From Holophaga foetida DSM 6591 (GTDB taxonomy: Bacteria > Acidobacteriota > Holophagae > Holophagales > Holophagaceae), in the NCBI RefSeq assembly GCF_000242615.2, contig NZ_KI912268.1:2851766-2915765 (forward strand): a stretch of DNA of 64,000 nt, in the 5' to 3' direction. Shown here in pieces: positions 52,346-60,723 of this stretch. The position numbers and the translations under genes are program-made. Below the pieces are notes generated by a model. The model was given only the letters and a program-made list of their open reading frames with translations, did no database searches and was not told the DNA's origin. Each line of letters opens with the position of its first letter. Positions within the stretch are counted from its first letter, which is position 1.

Positions 52346-53223
52346 GTGTCTGGATCCATGGCATCGGCGTGGTGGGGGGCTTCGGCTGCGGCCGGGTTGC
52401 CCTGGAGGTCGCCCTCGCCGCCGGGGCAGTGGCGCCCCGGAGCCTTGCCGTGCCCACGGGCCAGGGGATGGTGGAGCTCCCCGCCTACCGGGCGGATACC
52501 GCTCCCCTGGACAACTACGTTCCCAAGCGCGCCCTGCGCCGGGTGGACGGCTTCGCCCGCATGGCTCTCCTGGGGGCCTGCCTGGCCCTGGAGGATGGGG
52601 GGCAGACTCCCGGTGGGCTGCAGGGCACAGGCCTCATCCTGGCCAGCGGCCAGGGGGCCACGGGATCGACCCTGGGCCTCCTGGACAGCTTCTTCGAGTC
52701 GGGGGATGCCTGCGCCTCCCCCATCCACTTCGCCAACTCCCTCCACAACGCCGCCGCCGCCCACCTCGCCATCCTCCTGGGGGCCGATGGCCCCTGCGTC
52801 ACCCTCTCCCAGGGGCGCCTCTCGGTGCTCGCCGCCCTCTTCACCGCCAAGCTCTGGCTGGAGGAGGGCCGGGCGACCCAGGTGCTGGTGGGCTGCGTGG
52901 AGGAGCTCTCCGAGGTCATGGGCTACGCCTGGCTCAAGAATCACGGAACCTCTCTGGTGCCCGGTGAGGGCGCCGCCTTCTTCCTGCTGACCAGGGCCCC
53001 GGAGGGGGCTCGGGCGGAACTCTGCCAGGTTGAGCTTGGCTTGGTAGAGGAATCGACCCTGCCCACCGGAGGGAGCTTCCCCCAGGTCTACGGCCATGGG
53101 CCTGCGGCGATCGGCTTCGATGTGGCGGCCGCAAGCATCCTTCTGGGCACCCAGGGGCATGGGGGGATCAGGCTCCTGGTGGAGGAGCCGGGTGAAGGCT
53201 GCGGATCTGTGAGCTTCCGATGA
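52342..53223 (+). CDS. Chain-length-factor-like ketosynthase homologue, 293 aa
   Basis: The protein aligns with the N-terminal domain of ketosynthases but is short and lacks catalytic residues. The nucleophile region reads GPCVTLSQGRLSVLAALF, with R159 at about the position of the active Cys, and the His motifs are absent. The NSLHNAAAAHLAILLGADGP segment and the C-terminal GHGPAAIGFDVAAAS match beta-ketoacyl synthase N-terminal-like proteins found in aryl polyene clusters as chain-length factors. It would pair with the active ketosynthase encoded upstream to set chain length. It overlaps both neighbours by 4 nt, including the SNF2 gene downstream. Confidence 0.78.
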   Translation: MSVWIHGIGVVGGFGCGRVALEVALAAGAVAPRSLAVPTGQGMVELPAYRADTAPLDNYVPKRALRRVDGFARMALLGACLALEDGGQTPGGLQGTGLILASGQGATGSTLGLLDSFFESGDACASPIHFANSLHNAAAAHLAILLGADGPCVTLSQGRLSVLAALFTAKLWLEEGRATQVLVGCVEELSEVMGYAWLKNHGTSLVPGEGAAFFLLTRAPEGARAELCQVELGLVEESTLPTGGSFPQVYGHGPAAIGFDVAAASILLGTQGHGGIRLLVEEPGEGCGSVSFR

Positions 53224-55961
53224 GCCTCTGGCTTAGCCCCCGAGGGCACCTGCACCCTGGGGCTCCGGAGGAGGGGCTGGATGCATCCCTGGCTGCGAGT
53301 CTGCATGGCGACTTCGAGGTGGGGAGCGGTGCCGGGCTCTTCCTCCTGGGGGCCCGGGAGATCGGATCGCTGCTGCCCCCGGTGCTCGCCTATTGGCGGG
53401 ACTTCGGGGCCCGCTACGTGGCCGCCCTCTGTCTGCGGCCCGAGGGTGAGGAGGCGCCTCCCAGGCTTGCGCCACCGGAGGATCTCCCCTCCATCCTGCT
53501 TACCGCGCCCCCCATGCCCGGGGGCGAGTACCTCTCCGTCGAGGTGCTGGCCGCCCTCTGGGGGGAGATGGATCGGGCCTTCCATGCCCTCCACTCCGCC
53601 TCCCGGACCTCTCTCCAGGACTTCCTGAAGTCCCTCAATCCCGCCTGGAACCGGGTGGGGCGCGTGAACTTCAACCTTGCCGAGAACCGCAAGGATGAGG
53701 ACCACCCCTTCGCCTTTCTGGCCACCTATACCGGGCAGTTTTCAAGCACGGGCAAGGTTCAGCACCTTCCCCTGGGGCAGGCCCTCCGGGATTACGCCGG
53801 AGCCTCGAACAAGGATCGACTCCTTTCCCTGCTGGTGCCCGTGCAGCGGGCGGCGGAGCGGTGCCCCTGGCTGAAGCGGATGGTGGATGGGGGCGAGATC
53901 TTCCATCCCCTGCGCTGGACTCCGGCCCAGGCCTTCCGGTTCCTGGGGGATGTGCCGCACCTGGAGCACGCCGGGGTGGTGGTGCGGATGCCTGCGACCT
54001 GGAAGGCGGGGCGACCCTCGCGGCCCCAGGTCAGCGCCAGTGTGGGTACCAAGGCCCCCTCCGCCTTCGGATTGGCGGCGATGCTGGACTTCAGCCTGGC
54101 CCTCAGCCTGGATGGCGAGGAACTCACCGAAACCGAGGTCCAGGAGCTCCTGAAGGCCACCCAGGGCCTGGCCTTGATCCGGGGGCAGTGGGTGGAGGTG
54201 GACCCCGAACGTCTGGAACGCACCATGGCCCGATTCCAAGAGGCCCAGTGTCTGGCCGTCAAGGGCGGTCTGAGCTTCGCGGAGGCCATGCGGATGCTGT
54301 CGGGGGCGGCCATTGGCAAGGCCGAGGCCATGGAGGAGGCCGCCGACTGGTCCCGGATCACCGCCGGCCCCTGGCTGGAGGAGCTCCTGAAGGGCCTTCG
54401 CTCCCCGGAAAGCCTGGCGGCCATCGACCCCGGCCCAGCCTTGAAGGGCACCCTCCGCCCCTACCAGCAGGCGGGCCTGCGCTGGCTTCACCTCCTTTCC
54501 AGCCTGGGCCTGGGGGCCTGCCTGGCGGACGACATGGGGCTGGGGAAGACCATCCAGATCATCGCCCTGCTGCTCAGCCTCAAACAGCGCGGTCCCAGCC
54601 TCCTGGTGGCCCCGGCCTCCCTCCTGGCCAACTGGGCTTCGGAGCTGGAACGCTTCGCGCCGAGCCTCGCGGTGCGGATCATCCACCCGTCAGTTCTGAA
54701 CGAAGGGGACCGCCCGCTCGCAAAGCTCACTCTGCGTCCCCCTCGTGCTCCCCACGGGGTGTCCGGGCCAAGCCCGACGACCCCGTCTGCCCTCAGCGCC
54801 ACCCCCTTGAAGAATCGTCCCGAGGATCTGGAGAGCCTGGATCTCGTCATCACCAGCTACGGAACCCTGCTGCGGATTCCCTGGATGTCGGAAACCGCAT
54901 GGAACTTGGCCATCCTGGATGAAGCTCAGGCCATCAAGAACCCCGGAGCCAAGCAGACCCGGGCCGTGAAGCAGCTCCGGGCCCGCGCCCGCATCGCCCT
55001 CACGGGAACCCCTGTGGAGAACCGTCTCGGGGATCTCTGGTCCATCTTCGACTTCATCAATCCGGGCCTCCTGGGCCACGCCAAGGCCTTCACCGCCTAT
55101 TCGAAGGATCTGGCCAGGCGCCAGACCTATGCACCCCTGCGGAATCTGGTGCGCCCGTACATCCTGCGCCGTCTCAAAACCGACAAGTCCGTGATCTCCG
55201 ATCTTCCCGACAAGACCGAACTCAAGGCCTACTGCGGCCTGAGCCGCTCCCAGGCGGCCCTCTACCAGCAGGCCGTAACGGAGATGGTCCAGCGTCTGGA
55301 GAGCGCCGAGGGTATGGAGCGGCGCGGCCTGGTGCTGGCCTACCTCATGCGCTTCAAGCAGATCTGCAACCACAGTGCCCAGTGGGTCGGGGGGCAGGCC
55401 TGGGATGAGAAAGGCAGCGGCAAGTTCGCCCGCCTGCGGGAGCTCTGCGAGGAGATCGCCGAGCGCCAGGAGAAGGTGCTGGTCTTCACCCAGTTCAAGG
55501 AGGCCACGGAACCCCTGGCCGCCTTCCTGGCGGGGGTTTTCGGGCGGAAGGGGCTGGTGCTCCACGGCGAGACCGAGGTGAAGAAGCGCAAGGATCTGGT
55601 GGCACGCTTCCAGGAGGACGAGACCGTGCCCTTCTTCGTCCTCTCCATCAAGGCCGGGGGCTCAGGGCTGAACCTCACGGCGGCCTCCCACGTCATCCAC
55701 TTCGACCGATGGTGGAACCCCTCGGTGGAGAACCAGGCCACGGACCGCGCCTTCCGCATCGGCCAGACCCGCAATGTCCTGGTCCACAAGTTCATCTGTC
55801 GGGGCACCGTGGAGGAGAAGATCGACGCCCTCATCGAGTCCAAGCGTCAGCTCAGCCAGGAGCTCCTGGAGGGCGGTGCCGAGCTGAACCTCACGGAGAT
55901 GCGGGATGATGAACTCCTGCGCCTTGTATCCCTCGACCTCAACGCCGCCCTGGAGGGCTGA
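53220..55961 (+). CDS. SNF2/Swi2-family DNA helicase with in-frame repeat insertion, 913 aa
   Basis: The N-terminal 390 residues are a bacterial SNF2-associated region. The ATPase has Walker A ADDMGLGKTIQ near residue 440, the DEAQ box (DEAQAIKNPGAKQ) near 567, GTPVENRLGDLWSI, and a C-terminal helicase domain with VFTQFKEATEPL, SIKAGGSGLNL and QATDRAFRIGQ. It translocates on double-stranded DNA and displaces bound proteins. Residues about 494-524 (encoded by 54698-54790) are an in-frame copy of a dispersed repeat, between the SLLVAPASLLANW and VITSYG motifs where homologues have a short loop. It begins inside the preceding gene by 4 nt. Confidence 0.93.
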   Translation: MSLWLSPRGHLHPGAPEEGLDASLAASLHGDFEVGSGAGLFLLGAREIGSLLPPVLAYWRDFGARYVAALCLRPEGEEAPPRLAPPEDLPSILLTAPPMPGGEYLSVEVLAALWGEMDRAFHALHSASRTSLQDFLKSLNPAWNRVGRVNFNLAENRKDEDHPFAFLATYTGQFSSTGKVQHLPLGQALRDYAGASNKDRLLSLLVPVQRAAERCPWLKRMVDGGEIFHPLRWTPAQAFRFLGDVPHLEHAGVVVRMPATWKAGRPSRPQVSASVGTKAPSAFGLAAMLDFSLALSLDGEELTETEVQELLKATQGLALIRGQWVEVDPERLERTMARFQEAQCLAVKGGLSFAEAMRMLSGAAIGKAEAMEEAADWSRITAGPWLEELLKGLRSPESLAAIDPGPALKGTLRPYQQAGLRWLHLLSSLGLGACLADDMGLGKTIQIIALLLSLKQRGPSLLVAPASLLANWASELERFAPSLAVRIIHPSVLNEGDRPLAKLTLRPPRAPHGVSGPSPTTPSALSATPLKNRPEDLESLDLVITSYGTLLRIPWMSETAWNLAILDEAQAIKNPGAKQTRAVKQLRARARIALTGTPVENRLGDLWSIFDFINPGLLGHAKAFTAYSKDLARRQTYAPLRNLVRPYILRRLKTDKSVISDLPDKTELKAYCGLSRSQAALYQQAVTEMVQRLESAEGMERRGLVLAYLMRFKQICNHSAQWVGGQAWDEKGSGKFARLRELCEEIAERQEKVLVFTQFKEATEPLAAFLAGVFGRKGLVLHGETEVKKRKDLVARFQEDETVPFFVLSIKAGGSGLNLTAASHVIHFDRWWNPSVENQATDRAFRIGQTRNVLVHKFICRGTVEEKIDALIESKRQLSQELLEGGAELNLTEMRDDELLRLVSLDLNAALEG
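54698..54790. repeat. Dispersed repeat copy inside the SNF2 gene (in frame)
   Basis: Read on the minus strand, this 93-bp block (31 codons) closely matches the intergenic copy at 47095-47187, sharing GGGCTTGGCCC, AGCACGAGGGGG, AGAGTGAGC and GGGCGGTCCCC with TTCGTTC. On the plus strand it is translated as a Pro/Arg-rich loop, NEGDRPLAKL through PTTPSAL. Confidence 0.8.
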
Positions 55962-55964
55962 ACC

Positions 55965-56882
55965 ATGTCCTATGGATATCCCCCATACGTGCCCGTGGCC
56001 GAACGTCGCGCCAAGGCCCAGCGCCAGATGGAGAGGCTGGCCAAGAAGGGGCAGGTGATCTCCCCCGTGAGGATCGAGGGGCGCAGCATCGCCTCGACCT
56101 TCTGGGGCAAGGCCTGGTGCGAGAACCTGGAACGGTACAGTGACTACTCGAACCGTCTGCCCCGGGGGCGGACCTATGTGCGGAACGGTTCCGTTGTGGA
56201 CCTCCAGATCCTGCGGGGGAAGATCGAGGCCCGGGTCAGCGGCTCTTCCATCTACCGGGTGGCCATCACCATCGATCCCCTGCCCCAAGCCCGGTGGCAG
56301 AAGCTCTGCGAGGACTGCTCCGGCGCCATCGATTCCCTGGTGGAACTGCTCCAGGGGCGCTTCTCCAAGGGGGTCATGGAGCGGGTCTGCGAGGAGGGCA
56401 AGGGACTCTTCCCCTCCCCGGCCGAGATCGAACTCTCCTGTTCCTGCCCCGATTGGGCGGACATGTGCAAGCACGTGGCGGCAACGCTCTACGGCGTCGG
56501 TGCCCGCCTGGACGAGAAGCCCGAGTTGCTCTTTCTGCTCAGGGGGGTGGACCCCGCAGAACTCCTGGCCCACGCCGCCAGCGATATGCCCCTGGGGGCA
56601 CCCGCCCCCAGTGATCTGGTGCTGGAAGGGGATGATCTGGCGGAGCTCTTCGGGCTGGAGATGGCGGAGGCCGTACCCAGCGCGAAACCCAAGGCCCAGG
56701 CCCGGAAGAAGCCCGGGCCCAGGGCGAAGGCGGCGGCTTCTGTCGAAGCCAAGGCGGTGCCGAAAAGGGCCGTGAAGAAGCCCAAAACCGCATCGGATTC
56801 CCCGAGAAAGGCCGCCCCGGTCAAGAAAGCCCCCGGCACCAAGGCGAAGCCCAGAGCCAAGCGGAGTGGCGTCATCGGGTGA
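55965..56882 (+). CDS. SWIM zinc-finger protein with basic C-terminal tail, 305 aa
   Basis: The central SWIM motif is CSCPDWADMCKH (CxC then CxH) near residue 162. The N-terminal half contains the conserved FWGKAWCENLERYSDYSNRLPRGRTY block. The last 75 residues are Lys/Ala/Pro-rich, like histone H1 or other DNA-binding tails (KPKAQARKKPGPRAK). SWIM proteins of this type commonly lie beside SNF2 helicases, as here (3 nt apart), and are thought to assist them on DNA. The tail probably gives non-specific DNA binding. Confidence 0.9.
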   Translation: MSYGYPPYVPVAERRAKAQRQMERLAKKGQVISPVRIEGRSIASTFWGKAWCENLERYSDYSNRLPRGRTYVRNGSVVDLQILRGKIEARVSGSSIYRVAITIDPLPQARWQKLCEDCSGAIDSLVELLQGRFSKGVMERVCEEGKGLFPSPAEIELSCSCPDWADMCKHVAATLYGVGARLDEKPELLFLLRGVDPAELLAHAASDMPLGAPAPSDLVLEGDDLAELFGLEMAEAVPSAKPKAQARKKPGPRAKAAASVEAKAVPKRAVKKPKTASDSPRKAAPVKKAPGTKAKPRAKRSGVIG

Positions 56883-56925
56883 ACACCTTCGAGGGCTTCA
56901 CCCAATGAGCTGGTGGGGTTGAGCC

Positions 56926-57540
56926 CTACTGGATCGCCTCCAGGAAGCTCTTCTCCCGGGTGATCTTGCGGATGACTTCGGCGTGGATGAGGGGGACGTT
57001 CTTCTGGAGGGCTCCCTTGGCTCCTGTCCAGAAGCTGCCGCTGATGGCGCGGTCCTCTTTGAGGGTGTTTTCGAAGAGTTGCGCACCGGTGCCATCCAGG
57101 ACCCGGACCTTGATCTCGTACCTGAAGGCGCCATTGATCATGCCATCGACATCGTAATCCAGGATCTCCACCTTCACGGTCTTGGGGCCCTGGGGTTCAT
57201 GGGCTTTGAAGCCCATGGCCTCCAGGTCGGCCATCAGGCCCACGCGGAAGAGCTGATCGAGGGGGACATCCCCCTCCGTGGTCACGTCCCAGGGATTACC
57301 GAAACCGCCGCGCAGCCGCCCCAGGTAGGCCGGGGATTTCTCTCTGTTCTTCACATGGGGGCGGAGGTCCGCAACGGCCACGGTCAAGGGCTGGGCCTGG
57401 CCAGGAGTGAAGGTGGTGTCCGGGGTGTAGGTCAGGTCGATCTTCTGGCCTACGACACAGCCGAAGGAGCCGGTGAGGATGAGCAGGGCGCCCAGCGCCG
57501 CAATCCAGGTCCTGCTCCGTTTCGCACGTAATTTGGACAT
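56926..57540 (-). CDS. Lipoprotein of unknown function, 204 aa
   Basis: The N terminus has a basic start, a hydrophobic stretch and a lipobox TGSFGC near residue 28. The mature part begins with QKIDLTYTPDTTFTPGQAQPLTVAVADLRP, a pattern seen in YajG-like and other periplasmic lipoproteins, followed by mixed alpha/beta sequence (VKVEILDYDVDGMINGAFRYEIKVRV). No catalytic motif is present. It is convergent with the SWIM gene and lies 59 bp downstream of another small lipoprotein gene in the same direction, so the two may be co-transcribed. Confidence 0.7.
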   Translation of the reverse strand: MSKLRAKRSRTWIAALGALLILTGSFGCVVGQKIDLTYTPDTTFTPGQAQPLTVAVADLRPHVKNREKSPAYLGRLRGGFGNPWDVTTEGDVPLDQLFRVGLMADLEAMGFKAHEPQGPKTVKVEILDYDVDGMINGAFRYEIKVRVLDGTGAQLFENTLKEDRAISGSFWTGAKGALQKNVPLIHAEVIRKITREKSFLEAIQ

Positions 57541-57599
57541 GGGTCTCTCCGATCAGATGCCAGGCCCACGCGGGTCGGCGGTTGGTTGTTCCTGCTGAA

Positions 57600-58046
57600 T
57601 TATGGCTTCTGGTTGGCCTGAACTTCACCCTGGCTCCGTTGCAAGGCCATGGGGCAGTGCTCCGCCGTCCTGGACTCCGGGGAATCCGGCAAGGCTTTTC
57701 CCGTGGCCAGGCCTTGGAGGGAGCCATCCGCCGCAGGTTCCAGGACTGCCGTGTAGTGGACCCTCCGCATGGAACTCAGCACCAGATAGAGCTTCCGTCC
57801 GGAGACCCGCCCCTCCACGTTGTAGAGCCCCAGGGAACCCATGACCCTGGCCCCTGACTGGACCCAATCGCCGCTACCCCAGCCCCCCGCCATGAAGGGT
57901 CTGACGCTCTCCCAGTGGCCCCCGACATCGATGGCGGGTGCCTGATCGGCGGAGTCCAGCCAGGTGAGGGCGGTCTTGGTGTCCAGTTGCGGAGCCATGC
58001 AGCCCGTAAAGAGCAGCAGCGACAGGGCTGGGAGCGCACATCTCAT
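57600..58046 (-). CDS. Small lipoprotein of unknown function, 148 aa
   Basis: The start is the ATG at 58044-58046 (MRCALPALSL), with GGAGG upstream; the longer frame to 58112 adds residues before the signal. The lipobox is LLFTGC, near residue 16. The mature part (SGDWVQSGARVMGSLGLYNVEGRVSGRKLYLVLSS) looks like a small beta-barrel or lipocalin-like domain rich in Gly. No family recognised. Confidence 0.65.
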   Translation of the reverse strand: MRCALPALSLLLFTGCMAPQLDTKTALTWLDSADQAPAIDVGGHWESVRPFMAGGWGSGDWVQSGARVMGSLGLYNVEGRVSGRKLYLVLSSMRRVHYTAVLEPAADGSLQGLATGKALPDSPESRTAEHCPMALQRSQGEVQANQKP

Positions 58047-58124
58047 AGAAAGGCCTCCAGGGGGGGGGTGACCCAGTATGCCGTGAATGCCCTTGGCGTC
58101 ACTTTGCTTCAAGGTGGTTGATTT

Positions 58125-58138
58125 ATGAAATAATTCAT
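58125..58138. promoter_or_regulatory. AT-rich palindrome in the divergent promoter region
   Basis: ATGAA-ATAA-TTCAT at 58125-58138 lies in an AT-rich block within the 208-bp divergent gap between the lipoprotein and M48 peptidase genes. It is a possible regulator site or promoter element, at modest strength. No other gene is seen in the gap; AGGAG precedes the peptidase ATG. Confidence 0.35.
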
Positions 58139-58254
58139 GTAATAATTGAAGCCATCTGCGGGTGCGGTGTTCTATCCCGGGCGCTAGCTCATAAGTTCAA
58201 ACGTGACGCTTTCCCCTCTGTTCTCGGGGGGCGTATTCAATATAGGAGATAATC

Positions 58255-58992
58255 ATGAACTGGACGGCTTCTGTCACGATCGCATGGGTCCTTTTTGCTA
58301 CTCAGGGGGCCTTTGCGATCGATTTCGGGAAGATGGTCGGCGCCGGGGCGGATGCTGTCAAGTCGGTGAGCATGTCCGACCAGGATGTCAAAGCCGTCGC
58401 ATCTGCAGCCAAGACGGAATACGACAAGCTGAACGAGGTGGCCTCCCCCAAGGACAAATACGGGGTCCGGCTCGCCCGGATCACGAAGGGGATGAAGGTG
58501 GACAAGAGCCTGGACCTGGATATCAAGGTCTACCTCGTCAAGGATGTGAATGCTTTCGCTATGGCAGACGGTACGGTGCGGGTCTTTGCCGGGCTGATGA
58601 ACGTGATGACGGACGATGAAATCCGCTATGTGATCGGGCATGAGATCGGGCATGTGAGCCTCGGGCACAGCAAGAAGGCTCTGCAGACGGCCTATGCGAC
58701 CTCTGCCGCCCGCAAGGGGGCAGCGGCCAGCGGCAATCAGGCGGCTGGCGCGCTGTCGGAGTCGGCCCTCGGAGACCTTGCGGAGAAGCTGGTGCACAGC
58801 CAGTTCTCCCAGTCACAGGAACTCGATGCCGACATGTTCGCGCTGAAGTTCATGACTGCTAACAGCTACGACCCCAAGGCCGCCGTCAGCGCCCTTCGCA
58901 AGCTCCAGACGATGTTCGGGAATGACAAGAGCGTTTTCTCCAGTCATCCCGCTCCCGGAGAGCGTGCCAAGGCGTTGGAAAAGGCTCTGTAG
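58255..58992 (+). CDS. Periplasmic M48-family metallopeptidase, 245 aa
   Basis: A signal peptide (about 1-21) precedes an M48 peptidase domain with the zinc motif HEIGH at 129-133 (H129, E130, H133) and a third-ligand Glu in the downstream QSQELDADMFALKFM. The length fits soluble BepA/LoiP-like periplasmic proteases without the TPR tail. It would degrade misassembled outer-membrane proteins. AGGAG precedes the ATG. A 22-bp perfect hairpin follows the stop and probably ends transcription. Confidence 0.9.
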   Translation: MNWTASVTIAWVLFATQGAFAIDFGKMVGAGADAVKSVSMSDQDVKAVASAAKTEYDKLNEVASPKDKYGVRLARITKGMKVDKSLDLDIKVYLVKDVNAFAMADGTVRVFAGLMNVMTDDEIRYVIGHEIGHVSLGHSKKALQTAYATSAARKGAAASGNQAAGALSESALGDLAEKLVHSQFSQSQELDADMFALKFMTANSYDPKAAVSALRKLQTMFGNDKSVFSSHPAPGERAKALEKAL

Positions 58993-59026
58993 TCGCCCAT
59001 TATACGCATTCGAAATAAAGAGTAAA

Positions 59027-59073
59027 TTCCACCACCAAGCAACCCCGCCGCGCGGGGTTGCTTGGTGGTGGAA
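59027..59073. terminator. 22-bp perfect hairpin between convergent genes (likely bidirectional terminator or repeat element)
   Basis: Positions 59027-59048 and 59052-59073 are exact reverse complements with a CGC loop; each arm reads TTCCACCACCAAGCAACCCC plus GC. It lies 34 bp after the M48 gene and 36 bp before the convergent hydrolase-radical SAM gene stop. The TTCCACCAC end matches the ends of the palindromic element at 14375-14704, so it may also be a mobile repeat. No T-tract follows. Confidence 0.75.
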
Positions 59074-59109
59074 GTTGCTATTGAATCTTTATGTGATGGC
59101 AAAGGGGCA

Positions 59110-60723
59110 TCAGAACCTTGGGCAGCCCAGACACACCTCCGGCCCATCCTCCAGCATCCTTCTCCGGTGCTCGGCCCAGCCCTTTTGCCACAGGGGGGTG
59201 AAGGGGTCCGTCAGCAGGTTGCCGATCCGTGCTTCGGGCTGGCAGTCGCAGAGGGTGAGGGTGCCGTCCACGGCGATGGGGAGGGTCTGCCAGGGGGAGT
59301 GGCAGTGGGTGTGCCGCGTCGCCCGTTCGAAGAGCTGGTTGGGGGGGATGAGGAGGTGCTGCCGATAGGTGCTGGACAGGTCCAGGGCCTCCAGGCCCCG
59401 CACCGTGAGGGCCGGTATGCCCCTAGAGAATGCCTTTTTGATGGCCCTGGCGATGGTCTGGCGCAGCGTGTCGTCCATGTGCCCCCAGAGGGCCCGGTCC
59501 CGGTTGGCGGTGAAGTTGAGATCCGAGAGCATCCAGGCCTGCACCCCGAGCTGGGTGACCGCCTCCGCCAGGGATTCGAGGTGCGGAGCGGTGTCCAGGG
59601 AGACGGCGGAAAAGACGGCCCGTGAGACCCCGGGCGCCAAGGTGCCGAAGGCTCGGATGTTGGCCAGGATGGTCGGGAGCTCCGAGCCGGGCCGCACCCG
59701 CTGGACCAGTCCGGGCTCCACGGCGTCCAGGCTGAAGGCGATGGCGTCCAGTCCCGCCTCCACCAGGGCGGTGGCTTTTCCCTGGCTCAGGAACTGGCCA
59801 CTGGTCACCAGACCCACATGGCGGTGCCGGAGCTTGGCGGCGGTGACCATGGCTTCCGCCTTAGGGTGCAGGAGCGTCTCCCCCAGGCCCACCAGGGTGA
59901 TGCGTCGGGCGCTGGGCAGGAGGTCCAGGATCCGCTCGAAGCGCGCCAGGGGCATGTCCTCGCCTGGGCGCGTGTCCCGGGTCCTGGCGCAGTGGGGGCA
60001 GGCCAGGTGGCAGCGGGTGGTGATCTCGATATTGGCGAAGAGGGGTTCCCAGGCGGGCTCCAGGGGCAGTTCCGGCGCCTGCCCGGCCAGTTCCAGGGAG
60101 CTGGGATTGCGGTCCAGGGGGCTATCCCCCAGGGCAGCTCGCACCGCCCGCAGGACCACGTCGATGGCGAAGGTCGCGCCCGCGCCCCGGAAGAGGTCAT
60201 GGGGGCCTTCGGGTACGAGCACCCGGCGCAATCCGGGGCCCTCCCACCGGGTGAGGGGATCCACCAGTCCGTCGGCATCCCCCTGAAGGCTCAGGGTGGG
60301 GCCCTCCAGGGGGAGGCGTCCCATCTCCTGGATGAGGCGCACCATGCGGGCCACCCCCAGGAAGGGGAGGGGGGCCTGGCCCTGGCGGTGGGCCTCCCAT
60401 CGGGCGGCATCCTCGATACCAAGGCTTCTGGGCGTGGCGGCCAGCACCAGGAGCCGGGGATTCAGTCCTGCGTCCAGGGCCAGGGTGCCTCCGGTGGAGT
60501 GCCCCACCACGGCGAGCTGATCGAAGGGGGCTGCAGCGGCCCGGATGGCCGCCCGGAAGGCCTCCCGGTCGAAGGGCGGTGGGGCTGTGGCGCCGTGTCC
60601 CGGCAGGGCGGGCAGGATCACCTGGATGTCCGCTGGCAGGGTTTGGCGGAGGGCCTGGGCCAGGGGGGCCAGGTGCCCGGTGGACCCGGAGTAGCCGTGG
60701 ATGAGGAGGACGCCCCGGGTCAT
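59110..60723 (-). CDS. Alpha/beta hydrolase-radical SAM/SPASM fusion protein, 537 aa
   Basis: Residues 1-205 are an alpha/beta hydrolase: HGYSGSTGHLAPL, nucleophile S76 in GHSTGG, acid Asp in LQGDADGLVD (near 151) and His175 in EGPHDLF. Residues 225-537 are a radical SAM domain with C238, C242 and C245 (CHLACPHC) and a C-terminal Cys-containing SPASM-like region (LTLCDCQPEARIGNLL, CLGCPRF). No frameshift is seen and both active sites are intact. A thioesterase- or esterase-type domain joined to a radical SAM enzyme suggests sequential processing of one substrate, perhaps an acyl chain or ester. It overlaps the glycosyltransferase gene by 4 nt. Confidence 0.85.
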   Translation of the reverse strand: MTRGVLLIHGYSGSTGHLAPLAQALRQTLPADIQVILPALPGHGATAPPPFDREAFRAAIRAAAAPFDQLAVVGHSTGGTLALDAGLNPRLLVLAATPRSLGIEDAARWEAHRQGQAPLPFLGVARMVRLIQEMGRLPLEGPTLSLQGDADGLVDPLTRWEGPGLRRVLVPEGPHDLFRGAGATFAIDVVLRAVRAALGDSPLDRNPSSLELAGQAPELPLEPAWEPLFANIEITTRCHLACPHCARTRDTRPGEDMPLARFERILDLLPSARRITLVGLGETLLHPKAEAMVTAAKLRHRHVGLVTSGQFLSQGKATALVEAGLDAIAFSLDAVEPGLVQRVRPGSELPTILANIRAFGTLAPGVSRAVFSAVSLDTAPHLESLAEAVTQLGVQAWMLSDLNFTANRDRALWGHMDDTLRQTIARAIKKAFSRGIPALTVRGLEALDLSSTYRQHLLIPPNQLFERATRHTHCHSPWQTLPIAVDGTLTLCDCQPEARIGNLLTDPFTPLWQKGWAEHRRRMLEDGPEVCLGCPRF

